Positions 36,401-48,999 of a stretch of DNA of 64,000 nucleotides are shown one piece after another. The stretch's first letter is position 1, and every line of letters starts with the position of its first letter. Location: NCBI GenBank assembly GCA_037954235.1, contig JBBMOA010000017.1, positions 24,272,527 through 24,336,526 of the forward strand, in the 5' to 3' direction. The position numbers and the translations under genes were made by a program. The DNA comes from Aulostomus chinensis (taxonomy: Eukaryota; Chordata; Actinopteri; Syngnathiformes; Aulostomidae). The notes beneath the pieces were generated by a model, which saw nothing but the letters and a program-made list of their open reading frames with translations, did no database searches and was not told where the DNA came from.

Positions 36401-39400
36401 TCACGTACAGATGCATTTATCAGAAACAAATGCAACACGCTCACAATTACTTTCAATATTTGGAGGTTTTCTTTTTCTATAGGGTTTTTTTGGCCAGTAA
36501 AAGAAGCAGGTAGTCACTCCATTACTTTCATGCAGACCGAGTCCTTTTTGGTGTGACAGACATTTTTAAATCCAGCCAGGATTTTCTCAGCCTACAGCTC
36601 TAAATGAGCCCTGCCACAGTTCATCTGATTGGCAAAATTTGCCTTTAAATGACTTCTGCTGGTTTGATGTGTCTTTCACATGTCTGGAGAGCAATGGTGC
36701 TCTAAAGGAAAGAAACTGCTGAACTGATATAATATTGAGGAGAAGGAGGAGAGAAGTAGTACTAGTTAAATAGGTTCCGGGAGATTTTTCATAAAACGTA
36801 AGGCACCTTTAATTATATTAATCCTGTAAAAATAGAAAAGAAGAACAGCACAATGGAATACTTTTCAGTGTTATTCATCTATTTATGCTGTGAGCTAAAT
36901 GATTAGAAGATTAAAAATAAATATTCAAGCACAATTTTGCTCATTTGTAACCTCATTTGCTTGTTATTGTTGCTCCTTTTTTGCATCTTGTAATGTATTT
37001 TGCCTGTTTTACTCAGATGCAACAGCTTTCATCTTCCACAGCGGCCACTCACCGGTAAATCAGATGCTCAGGGTATGTCTTTGAACGGGAACAAGTTCAA
37101 ACATATATCACTGCACTGTAAACAATTTTCAGAGGTGCCACTGGTGCAGATCCATGTTGTGGTTCTTTAGTAAGATAGGAAAAGCACCATTTGACTGTTC
37201 AGCTTCCAAAAATGCTGCAAATACACAGCAAGACCAGGAATGATCTTCCCCTAACGCACTGTGATTAAAACCTCTGAAGTAGAGGACGTGTCTCTCTGCA
37301 TACTGCTGGGTGAATGGACGTGAAGGGGCTGTCCCAACCGGCACGCTTCATCACACACTTGTCTACTTGGCGTGTATGTTCATGTGCTCAATGTAAGTGC
37401 ACAAGTGTGTCCCATTTCTCCAGTAATGGAAAGTGCAGCATACTTGATCTGCACTTAAGCCACTTTCACTTTATCACATTTCTTGCATATCATATTTGGC
37501 TAAAGTATACAACCCACAATGCATCATGATTGTGACATTTTGCGACCACGTTGAAGGTTTGATGCCAGGAAGGTTCTTTTCTGTCATGGCATTGATGTGG
37601 TAAGAAAGGAGGCACTTGTGTTTGCTGTCATTGTAAAAAAGGAACAATGTCAGCCGTGTTTGACTTTGAGCAAAAACATCTACAAAACTGGACATGTGTT
37701 TGTTGTGTTGTATCATTTTGCTGCTTTTTCTTTATTTTTGGTCAGCAATTTCAACAACAAACTAAATGGGAAACTCTTCCTGACCCCGGCTGTCACGCTG
37801 ATAGGAGAGCTGAGAGATGGTGGATTTTAATGATGAATGAATGTTTAAGAAGATCCTTGAAAAGTCTTGAGAGGGAAAAAAAATCTCAACAACTAAAGAG
37901 ATGATGCCGACCTGATGAGGAGGAAAGAATGACACCGTATCATTAAAAGCACTCATAAAGCTCTTCTGCCCAGCTGCTGTTTGTCTTTATCTGTACTGTC
38001 AGTGTTCTATCGTTCCGTGGTTTTGGTGAAAAGCAGCCAAAGCCAGCTGAACCCAGCAGTGAGTGCCCTTCAAATCCGACTCCCTCTGCAGACTGCTTCC
38101 TTGTATCTTCTGACCTTTTGTCAGTGCAGAATCTTGTCTTTATGTATATGCTTGACACACCAAAACATTCAAGTTTCTCCAAAAACAAAAAACAGTGGCA
38201 GAATGAAACTTTAATGTCGAGAAAAGTGGCATTCTCCTTCCAAGTGCATCTCTGTATTTCTTCAAATCAGGAAGGTTAAGCCTATGAAATAAATTGTATT
38301 ATTTCTCAAGCTGAGAATAAAAACGCCGCCGTCTCTGCTGCCTCCAGGAGAACATACTCCACGCAACAAAGTCTCCTTGAACAGTCTTGATTCAAAATGA
38401 CTCCACAATCCTTTCAGCTTTGTGCACAAGCTAAGTAAAACTCATTCACACCAACTTTATTGATCTATACAATCATTCTTTTGTTAAAATCCAATTCCTG
38501 GTTTTTAAAAGCCACTCAACACGATGCTTCCACTCACTTCTCACTCAGTGAAGCGCACAGATTTTTTTTGGGCAAACCACAAGTATCCACTGCCCACATG
38601 AACAGCATCTGTTGCTACATTTCCCACATTTAAACTGGTTGAGTCCCAGCAGACATGCTGGAACTGGAGGCATTTAATTGAATCGATACTCTCTAAATAA
38701 ATGGTTGATCAGTGTTTCCTCTGCGGGATCAGCTGAGAGGCTGGAGGTCAAATGGAGGAGAGTCGTTCCCAAGACGCAGAGGGAGTCAAAGTCAGGACTG
38801 ATGTAGCTAGGAACATGCTTTGATAACATGATACATTATGAATTAATCTCCTCTTAAATTAATAATGCAATGATTTTGTCTTGTGTTGTTTTTCTAATTG
38901 TGCTATTCTATATGGGTCATGAGCTCCATGCATGTTAAAAATTTACATCTGCTCTCTTTTCTCTACCACCAGGCTCTCCATAACTCCATCTGCTCACCAT
39001 CACAGGGATAACAAGTGACTCTCTAACACTCAGATAAAAAAAATTCATGCTTTCAAAATAAAGTACAAATAAAAAAGCACGTTATCAGACTGAGGGCTGG
39101 TCCCATCATGACTTATTAGATGATGTGTAGTTAACCTGAAATGCTCCTGGGTCGTGATGAAAACTCAAAGAATTATCCTCCAGTGCAGCAGATCCCCTTC
39201 AGACTGTTTCAGGATACAGGTTCACGGGCCGGCTCATCAACGATACAACAGGAAGTCGTTTTATGGAAGTTCTGACACTGCAAGTTAACGGCAGGTGGCT
39301 AAGCATTAGCAGCTAGAGAGCTGAGAGTTGTGTCTGCTTGCTGTATTAATGGACAATAACAACTTGATCAAGTGTTCACTTTATTGACATCATCACTCAG

Positions 39401-39779
39401 TGATTAAAGTCCACGAGCTGTCAAACAGACATCGTTAGACTCTTTCAAGTTGTCCACGTTTTGTTGTCTCAGATTCTTAAAAAAGGATTTCATCAACTTC
39501 TTCTTCATCGAGGTGCACTCAAAGCAGAACTACGTTTCCGCAGTAACTGCATATAAGATTATGAAGAATGAAAGTGTGAAAATCAGATTCCCAAAGGATT
39601 CAGACTCTTAGTTTCAACGCTAGTGACCGGGCTCCCGTGCATCCTGAGATGCTGCCTGACCAGACTCCACTTTCAAGAAGCATCAATTAGACCCCATGAC
39701 AGCGTTGAATTAACTCTAGCTGTTGAGGAAGGCAGATACCTGCATGTAGCACTGTTGCTGGTGTGTGCCAGAGGGAGAC
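33497..39779. other. long noncoding stretch
   Basis: No gene recognised. 34690-35110 resembles conserved regulatory DNA in style. CA-rich runs lie at 35755-35790 and 35877-35911. Open frames up to 108 codons (35172-35498) lack domains. Confidence 0.5.
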
Positions 39780-40670
39780 GGAACAGCTGACAGAATCATG
39801 TTTGGACCTGCAAGGAAGAACTGCCATGATTGCACAAATCTGAGGGAGGATGCGAGAACATTTCAGCAGCATTTGAAGTGCCCGAGAACGCGGCAGAACA
39901 TCAGAACCACCGCCAGTCTCTGTGCATCTGACCGTCCTGGTAGTCAGAGCAATCAAACATGAGCAACCTTGGCCAGAACCTAAAGATCCACATCTCCTTT
40001 GTGAAGATGTTGAGTCTTAAAGATGTTGAGTGTCCCAGCAGTTCCTCAACAACACCCCAATGACTCTCAGACCAGTAGAACCTTCTGGTCTGTAAAACAA
40101 GGATTTGGCCCCAACTCTTGATGGCGTGTGGAAGAAGTGCCTCACCTCTCTTCACCTGATGGCTACACTTAAACGGGATGATGGCAGCAATCCTGCTGTT
40201 TGAGGAGAGATGGAAAGATGGATACAGACACAGAGAGCAACTCTGAGTGAAACGCTTTTCAGCTCAGACTGGGGTGAAGGTTCACGGGTCAACAAGAGAA
40301 TGACCTGAATCAAACCATTAAAAATATATTTGTGGAACACTGACAGACTCCTGAAGTGCCCAGCCAGAGTCTGGCACTGACAACAGAACGACTCTACTGT
40401 GATCCAAGAGGGGCCGGCACTACTCAAAGGGTTCTACAAAGAACGGGAGATTCTCATTCATTCTCATCATTTCCGAGAAGACTTTCATTGCTGTCAAATG
40501 TGCTTTAACTCTGGAATTAAGGCATGAGTTTGGATACTGAGTGAAGTAATGGAATATTTACACTTTTTTAGTAGAGTCTTGTGTGTGTATTGATGATAAC
40601 ATCAAATTAATCGAATCACTTTTAAGATGAGTTTAAAACATAATTTGGCAAGAGGATAAATGGTTATATT
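39780..40670 (+). pseudogene. Tc1/mariner-type transposase relic
   Basis: The plus strand follows the nucleotide order of fish Tc1 elements from the start of the transposase to its 3' untranslated part. The helix-turn-helix portion is recognisable at 39830-39915 ('acatttcagcagcattt', 'gaaccaccg'). The middle follows at 40060-40150 ('gactctcagacca', 'cttctggtctg', 'tttggcccc'). At 40263-40395 one frame reads LRLG-stop-RFTGQQENDLNQT and then VPSQSLALTTERL, which corresponds to the catalytic QQDNDPKHT and WPSQSPDLNPIEHLW blocks. Stops, deletions and frameshifts are numerous. 40540-40640 matches the element's 3' noncoding part. Terminal inverted repeats were not recognised, so the outer limits are approximate. 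The live protein cuts and pastes the element at TA sites; this copy is dead. Confidence 0.8.
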
Positions 40671-40788
40671 TGGCTTCTCTGCCATGGTCTCTGTACGGAT
40701 CATAATTGAATTGTGTGGAGAGCCAAGAAGATGGTGCTGTACTATCACCTGGTTACATCTCTGACCTTTTAATCCTCTATAAGCTAAA

Positions 40789-41240
40789 TTGCAGGCTCAG
40801 AACCTCCAGCAGGAGGCAATTTGTAAATTCAGGCAGAAGATGAAGATTGATCAGGGTTGGATGTATCAGGGGAACGAGATGCCTGAGGAGATAAAGGGAA
40901 CTTCACCATTCGCTTCCTTTAAATCAGTCCTGAAAAGACTCATCTATTATCTAAAGCTGCACTTCCTACGTAGGGTTGTATCCTGGGTCGCAGCTTCTCC
41001 CACAGCCCCCCCGGCTGAGACAGGCTAGACAGCACTTTTGTATAGACATTTATTATATAGGCAGGCTAGACAGGCTTAATACATAGACATTTATGATGCT
41101 GACAGACATTCTCACTCATATCTGACGTTTAGTCTCTGAACAAGGGAAACCTGGAGGACAGCGGCCCGAGGCCTGGCACCACGACAAAACTGACTATATG
41201 TGTAATTTACTCATGTTTCTATTTTAAAATTAATTTCTAA
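40789..41240 (+). mobile_element. LINE 3' end fragment (L2/CR1/Rex1-like, tentative)
   Basis: The frame 40789-41028 contains GNEMPEEIKGTSPFASFKSV followed by LKRLIY. This resembles the C-terminal tail of L2/CR1/Rex1-clade ORF2 proteins, whose usual form is W-N-x-LP-x-x-I ... F-K-x-x-LK-x-x-L. The frame ends at a TAG at 41026-41028. The rest is a 3' untranslated part in which 'aggctagac...tagacattta' is tandemly repeated with a 41-bp period (41022 and 41063). The reverse transcriptase and endonuclease parts are absent, as expected for a 5'-truncated insertion. It lies about 120 bp after the Tc1 relic. Confidence 0.5.
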
Positions 41241-43537
41241 TATCTTTCTCAAAAAAAAAAAAATCTTTCCACTGAATTTCTTGGTCCCATTTTCTCATCA
41301 AGCGTTGCAGTGAAAATGGCCCTCCAAACCCTGGGGTTCCATTATTTATAGCAAGGAATATGACCTTAAGATCAACATTGATGATGCAAGTGACATTAAA
41401 CTATTATCACATTCCCTTTCATATTTCTCTACGGAGCCCTGGACGACACATGGCTCGAGACTGTGAACATACAGTATTTTTTTCCCCAACAGCCAAAAAT
41501 AGCATGCATGGCTGAGGAATCACACCAAAATTCAATCCTGCTAACAGCTACATCCTGCTTATGGCCTGGAATGGGTTAATCTCCAGGATCCAGGGATATA
41601 TTTTAATCAAAATGTATCAATTTTATCTCTGTCTCAGTCGAAACAATAAGTCGATGCCGATGGCGGCCTGCATCGAGCCTGAGTCAACCTGCCGAAGACC
41701 GTTTCCCTGCTCCGCCTGTCAATTGCAATAACTTGTGTTATGATTGGATGCTTCCTGAGCAAAATTTACTTCACTAACAATGATCACTTTTGTTGATGCG
41801 TGATTAAAAAATAGTGCCTACTCAACTGACACCAAATATGCATTATCAATTTTTCATCTCCATACTAAAATGAACTCGTCTGCCTGTTTTTTTCTTGCCC
41901 AAATCAATCCGTACCGCTGCATCTCATTAGCTGAGCGAGACAACAAACATCAGGGGTGTCTGTCTGCCACCCGGCCAGGAGGAAGTGTGTGTTTGGCTGG
42001 ATAATGAGCTGCTTCCTGTCACAATGAGACTATTAAAATATTACAGTGTTCAGGTGTCCAGTTGTCTCCATCTGCTGTTTTCAGGCTTTATTTTGTGTAT
42101 CCTCAAATGACACTTCTGCTTGCCAGCCTTCCCAGTAAGCGTGAGCCTGGAGCTGGAAGGTCAAAGGTCAGGTCCGGCAAGAGAGAGGACTTAACAAAAA
42201 CTTGCAATTACAGTGCAGAGTGGAACTCTCCTCAAATCCACTGTGAAAAATCCTTTTCTCATCCTAAGCAGGTTGTAGTGGAGAATAAGAAGCAGTAGCG
42301 TAACAGTTCCTCAGTTGCGGTAGCATCAAGTTTTAGCAGGAGAGAAAACGCACGGCTGAAGTCATCTACTGCTTCTTTGTGGTTGTAAAGCACAGAAACG
42401 TGGAGCTCAGCGGCGTCTCTGGCTGCAACTCAAACTAGAGACAAAAATGAAATATTGCAACAAGACAGTTTGAATCCACTCAGCTTTAAATTAATCAAAT
42501 CAGGGAACCTTCTTTGCACACCTATTTGTACTGCTTCATTTTCCAATTGACATGCAGCTTTGTCACCTCGGTTCTGTGGGATTTCTTTACTGTTGCGCTC
42601 ACACGATCGACTGCTCTGGTTCAATATACGCATTTCTCTCTCTCCCTCTCGAAAATAGGTGTGCATGTGGGTACAGTCGCCAGCCACATGTAAATCCCCA
42701 TATACAGAAAAAAATCAACGGCTCTAGAACTCACTTAACCTTCCAGTGTTTGTCTATAGCTTTTTGCTCTCTTCAGTAAGAACGTGTGGTTTCCAACAGC
42801 CTGACGATGCGACTTTAAGGGCCGTTATTGTACTAATTTTCAGGTCTTTGTAACGGATTCTGGACTCCTACAGAGCAGCTGGATGCTGCTGAGAGTGGAG
42901 AAAGCTTTTAGACCATCAGGAAGAAAACCATGGAGTTCACCTAACCTGGTGTAAGAAGTAGAACATGCCGCTTGACTTGGGTAAGTTGTGCCCAACAGAT
43001 TCAGCTCCAACTTTTATTCATAATGTTGGGTGCAACACTCACACGTCTGTAAAGTTACTTCCTGCTTCCACCCCTCTTTTATTTAATTTGATTTCATACT
43101 GTTAGAAAAGAGAGACAGATGGCGTCAAACTCCTGAGAGGATTTGGAGAGAGCAGCTGAAGAAGAAGAGAAAGGGAGGTCCCTTTGATCACTTGTGTTGT
43201 GAATGAATATCAAATGGTTTAGGAAGGATGGATGGAGTTTGCGGCAGGATACGCCTCGGCGATGCATACGGTGCTTAATGAAAGGATGGAGTCAGACGCC
43301 GCCTGTCACATTAGGGATCTGTCTCAACACTCTCATGGATTACACTCCAACCCCAGGAAGTGTTGTGTTGTATGATTCCCCCGTTGACAGACTGGAGCTC
43401 ACCTCCTCAAGCAAGATTCCCTGGAGGGAAATGTACAACTCACAGATCTGACCAGGAGCCAAGTTTTACTTTCAAAGGAAAAGATGAGGCAGTGCAGCGA
43501 GAGGATGATAGGAAGAAAATGTTCACCACCTTTCAGT

Positions 43538-43539
<2 letters not shown>

Positions 43540-43568
<29 letters not shown>
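43540..43568. repeat. (GA)n microsatellite
   Basis: About fourteen GA dinucleotides. Confidence 0.95.
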
Positions 43569-43764
43569 CTGGTGTTCCCCTCACATAAAGATTTACAGCT
43601 CCTACATTTTACTGCTTATATCTGTAGCACTTATATGTCTAGTAAACATGTGTGTTAACAAAAAATAGTGTTGGCATGCTGTTGTGTGCCAGACACACAT
43701 GGTCTGGTTTTACTGCTCCCATGTAGTAACCACTCAAACCAGCCTGGGAAATGGGTTATGCCCT

Positions 43765-43766
<2 letters not shown>

Positions 43767-43817
<51 letters not shown>
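43767..43817. repeat. (CA)n microsatellite
   Basis: About 25 uninterrupted CA dinucleotides. Confidence 0.97.
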
Positions 43818-43819
<2 letters not shown>

Positions 43820-46800
43820 AAGGGCCTGCTGCTACTGATGCACTCATACAATCCTCTCTAAAACAAAGATAGCAGCCGACACCATCAAAGCGTTTACTTT
43901 GTAGTTGCGTTACAGGGAGCATGCACAGATGCAAATGAACCAAAGTTGCAATGCACGCTTACAGCTAATTGGTTGCAAAATGCAATTACCCTCTCACTGG
44001 TCTACAGGTCTGAACGTTTCCACATGTACAGTGTACCCAAGAAAGTCTCAGATTGTGGGAGTGAGTCATTTATATTTATTTAAATGAATTCCTCTACTAC
44101 TCCAGCATCCCATAATCCCTTGCTCTCTGTGCATTCAAGTGTAACATTTTGCAGTAGAAAAAAAAAACGGAATGCCCCATTTTTCCCTGACATGATATTT
44201 GGGCAACTTGTTTTGGGGGAGAAATGTTTTTCTTCTACTTTTCATATTTGTACAGTTTTTATTGAACAACTTAATAACAAAAAGAAAATACAATTTGAAA
44301 CCTTTACACGATGCGAGCATTAATTGAAGACTTCCTCTTGTTGCTACATTCTTTTCCATTGTTTGGAGAACATAAAAATTGCACTGAATTTTTGTTTCGT
44401 TTCTCTGTTTCCTCCGTGTCTCTCACGAGGGACGAGCTGTGCCACAAGACAGTTTTACAGAGAGCATTTCTATTCTTAGCAATCTAAATGTTGTTGTTTC
44501 TGGAGTTGTAGGAAACCTGTTTACTGAGAAGGAGGAAAAACCTCTCTGACTTATTGGAATAATGAGGAAACCAGAGGGCAAAAAGAGCACAGCTCCACGT
44601 TAACTCAGCCAAAGATCACGTTAATAAAGAACGCAATGTTTTTAATGGTAAAGCGATCAATCTCAACACAAAGTGGTCACTTCCTCAACCTTCACCCTTG
44701 CAGCAAGTTTGGTGACATAGCCTGATAACAGTCATGGGGGTGTAACTGCATCAGGACTTCTCATCTGTACATAATTTGCAATAAAGCTTTATTAGAAATA
44801 AACAGGGGATCATCTTGTCTGCAAGCGCCAACAATACAAACACCTCTGAGAACATTCCCTCCTCGGCAGAGGTCATGAGGGAGTGGAGGATGTAACTGTA
44901 TCAAAGACATTCTTAAAGATGTAACATATGTTTGACATATTCGTCAGGAAGAAATGAAGAAAGCAAATCACTAAGCAGAGAAAGCCTGAATGTAAACAAT
45001 GGCCAGTCGACAGGGGAACTGCTAACATGTCTGACTCACATGTTACACAATCATCTCGTTCCTTTGTTGCACAAGCAAGCACTCCTCTTATCCTCCATCG
45101 CCTACAACAGGACTGAATCCTTGACTTGACCTCCACGCTGGCAGCACAGAGCTCTTTCACTCCTCTCTTGCATTCCATGAGCACATGTGTTCACTGCTGA
45201 ATTAAACATACACCAGTGAGCTCCAACAGCGATGCCGAGCAGACAAATCCCAGTCCGGAGATGTGCTTCCCTCCAGGCTTCGTTTATTCATTCATAATTC
45301 CTTTAACCTCAATTAGACATCTGCTGACAACAGGAGTGAAAATAAACCAGCCAGATTGTCTGCAATCGTTGAATTAAAAGCTCGTCTTTCTATGATTTAG
45401 GTCTCCATCCGCTAGGAAACAATGAGAAATACAACCGCGCGTGGTGCCAGTGCTCTTAGCTGTCCAAAGAGGCAACATGGAGCCTTTTCAAGAACAGCCA
45501 AGACTGAGAGGCTATTTTTACTCACCAATGTACTTGACCACAGCAATCTGAGGCCTTCTATAATATTGCTTGTCAGTAGGAACAGAACTAACTGAACTTA
45601 GATGTATTTCAAACCTGGGAGCAGAGTTTGTGTTAGACTTAAGACCCTGACGAGGCTAGAGTTCAATCCCTTTGTCTCGGCTCTCACTCGACCCTCTGAG
45701 CCACCATACAAACGCCCTCAGATGTGGAAATCTGCTTCAGTAGCATTATCTCCTCTGAGAGAAGAACGCCAGACATTCAGGTTGATAGTTAGCACCTCTC
45801 GTCTGGGCCAAAGGAGAATTCAGATGATCCAAAGCGTTCCTGGTCTGGAAGTAATAGCAGCTAGTAGAACCTACGGTTATTTCAGTAAATAGTTGTAAAG
45901 ATATACAACAAATGACTAACACAAAGAGCGTGGTCCAGCTGCGTCTCTGTCTCAGCACCACCCGCACTCGTCAATGAATCATTTAATCTATCCAACCATA
46001 ACTGACAAAATGACTAAAACATCCCGAATTCAGAGGGATGATGCAAACGCGTGTATTCACAGTCGTCGCAGAGCAAACACTTCAAGCCCATTTGAAAAGC
46101 TGCCACACGCTACCTTTGGTTGCTGACATCAATCTCTGAACTCTGCTCACGTTCTCGCACGGCAAACACGCTGAAGGAGCTGCAGCAGAAGCAGCAAGTC
46201 AAACACTGGAAACTGTGATCAGAGGCCTGATTCGGAGTGAGACAAAAGCCACAGCGCACAGGGAGAAAAGCTTGAGAACTGGTCCACCATATCATTTAGA
46301 GAACAAAGAGCCTCCAGCCGTGACGTCTGCTGTCACCTGTCAATCAAAATCAAATCAGCTAAGACATTGCGGCACCGGATAGATGCTGCACCTTCCTCTT
46401 CAAGTATGCCGGCAACGTTTATAGTTGTCTTGCACTTTCATCATTATTAGATATCACAAAATACTGTTCTATGTTCTGAATGTAAAAATGGCTGCAGGAT
46501 GACGTAACAGCTCCTGTCCTCTGAGGCAGGTATGACACTTAACAGCTGGTGACCTCTGACCCGGCATGGTGTCTTTCTGGAATCTACACGCAGACCCCCA
46601 TGACCCCCCTGCTCAGGCAAAACCAGCAGCCATTGTGTCTCATGCCAGTCTCATTTGTAATCCAGACAGCTGGATAGCAACTGTGTGGGTGGGTGGGAAA
46701 CGTGTAGCACATCTGGTTTCGTTGCGATATGAACTCATGCAACAACCTGGCAGAGCTGGAAAAACCAAGAACTACTTATATACAGGAGACTCACACTTCC

Positions 46801-48639
46801 AGTTAGCACTCATTTTGGCCGGGGATCAAAAGGACAAAGAAATCTGCAAATCTGTGACGAGAGCAGACTCCTACCAACATGAGTGGAAGATGATGGAATT
46901 TTGAATTCCACCCCAACAGCCTCTGGACAGTCGTCCTCTCACCTGATGCTCAATGAAAAGACAAGATGCTGTTAGCCTGTGTCCTTGTCATTTCTGCCAC
47001 CATGTCTGCTGCATCTAGCACTAGCCTACAAAGCCTAGCCTCAGCTCCTGCGTGTTACCAGAATATCTTTGAGTCACCCCCCCCCTCCATCCATCCCTCC
47101 ACATCCACCCCTCCACCCAAATGTGTTTTGCTTTTCTCTTCTTCATACTTTTTTACTCTAGACGGTGGCGCATACCAACACAGCTGCTAGTTCTCTCACC
47201 TCCATGTTTTTTTACTCTGCAACTGTAGTTCTCTCTGTGGTTTTCAGGGTAGTTTAGTGACAGGTCATGTGGTCTGTGATCACTAATCTGGTGCAGCAGT
47301 GAACCAGTTTAGAATATACACTAAAGCCAGTTTCTTACACCCCCAGTTTGTTCATAATCTGTAGTGGGAAAGTTGAAGGAGCAGTAAACAGCAGACATTT
47401 AGCCTCGGAACGACCAAAGTCTCCATCCATTGGACTCCTTCAATGATGCTGCCCGTACAAACAGACAAGATTCTATGTGATGCAAATCCATCTTTACACG
47501 ATGCAATCGTAGAGGTTTCCTCCTGAGCCCGCTATCATGGGAACTTTGAGCTTTGGCAGTCATTTATTTTTAGGGCTGAATGGTGCTAAATCTTTCACAC
47601 TATAAATGCTGCTCTGTTTTACACTGTGACAGTAATTAAAACCAGGATTCATTGACGCTGTCATCTAAACGTGAATTCAGGTCCAGGCTTGAGCCATAAA
47701 AGTTTTTATGTTTCCACGCTGATATCAATCAGATCAGGACCAAAAGCTTCCAGTCAGTCTCCAATGAAGCCAGCGTTTAAAACTCCAGCCAACACTTTCA
47801 AAGAACGCGTGCAGGTTATGAGTCCCCCCCTCATTAATGAGTAATGTCACGATGTTAACTTGGCTCAGCCGAAACAGTGTAGCTCCTCCACTGTTTTTGA
47901 AACATCTATTCCCAAACCACAGGGATATGGATCATTTATATGCTGCAGCCTCCACGCCAGTTGCAGAAACTGTGAGTGGATGTCAGATCTGCTTTAACTG
48001 GGAGACCCAACACATGACACCAGGCTGCAGGTAGGATTACTCTGTTGACTGGGGGGGTGGGGGGCAACTTATAGGACTTGACAATTCAATATGTATCGCC
48101 ACACAAAGGTCACAATATGATTTTAGCACAGTAAATGATGACATGATAAATCACACTCATGACAAAGGCCTGGAAGCTGAAACGGTGAGCTTCTGTTTCC
48201 CGATGTAAAACGTCAATTATATCCTCAAGAATGTATTCTTGGTGTGGGACTCTCCCGTATCCACATATGAAATATTGCAGTATTCTGCATGATTTATTTG
48301 GGAATTTTAAAAGAGAGCTGAAAATTCAACTTGCTGAGGACCATCTGGAGGACGAATATGTGCATAACACTGTACCGACTGAACTGAACAAACAAACTGA
48401 ATTGAAACCACTTCCATCAAAAATTCCATTCTGATTTTTCTGAATACTCTTGGCTGTACGGTGGTAAAGTGTGAGCGAACACACTGAATGCAGCTGCCGG
48501 ACCATCATACTGACAATTAGGTCAATATCAGTTGTTGTGTCACTAACACTCGGAAATATAGTTGCCATAACATGCACGTGTCACGGTACGATTTCATCAC
48601 AATATAGTGCTGTATCAATTTTAGTCATTATGTTCTCTT

Positions 48640-48989
48640 CCGGGCAGCCCGGTGGAGCAGTGGTCCTCACTGTGGCCCCCCAGCAAGAAGGTTGTGGGTG
48701 GAGCCCCGGCTGCAGCACGGGGTCTTTCTGGGTGAGTCTCCATGTTCTCCCTGTTCCTGCTGGGTTCTCTCTGGTACTCCAGCTTCCTCCACAGTCCAAA
48801 GACATCAAGAGGGACCAGGTTAATCCAGACTCTAAATTGACCGTAGGCGTGGCTGGGAGAGCCAATGGTTGTCTGTCTCTATGTGTTGGCCCTGCCATGG
48901 ACTGGAGACCTGTCCAGGGGGAAGGCTGCTGGGATAGGCTCCACCCCCACCACCCTCAACAGGAGAAGAGGGGGAACATGGAGGGATGC
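48640..48989 (+). mobile_element. tRNA-head SINE, copy 1, with target-site duplication
   Basis: About 350 bp, closely matching the second copy at 58850-59220 over 48706-48955. It is flanked by a perfect 10-bp direct repeat ATGTTCTCTT (48630-48639 and 48990-48999), the mark of target-primed retroposition. The tRNA-like head is degenerate: the region corresponding to the B-box reads 'ttgtgggtggagcccc'. The body contains the fish-typical 'ccacagtccaaagacat' and 'gggataggctcca' blocks. The tail ends 'ggagggatg' and has lost the clear GATG array. A 179-codon open frame across it (48471-49010) is not a gene. Confidence 0.85.
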
Positions 48990-48999
48990 ATGTTCTCTT

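Larger units (their letters stand above)
41241..48629. other. long noncoding stretch
   Basis: No gene recognised. 41330-41970 is non-repetitive and rich in homeodomain-, PBX/MEIS- and C/EBP-type words. Microsatellites are at 43540-43568 and 43767-43817. C-rich tracts lie near 47077-47125, and a G-rich tract is near 48050. Open frames up to 112 codons lack domains. Confidence 0.5.
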
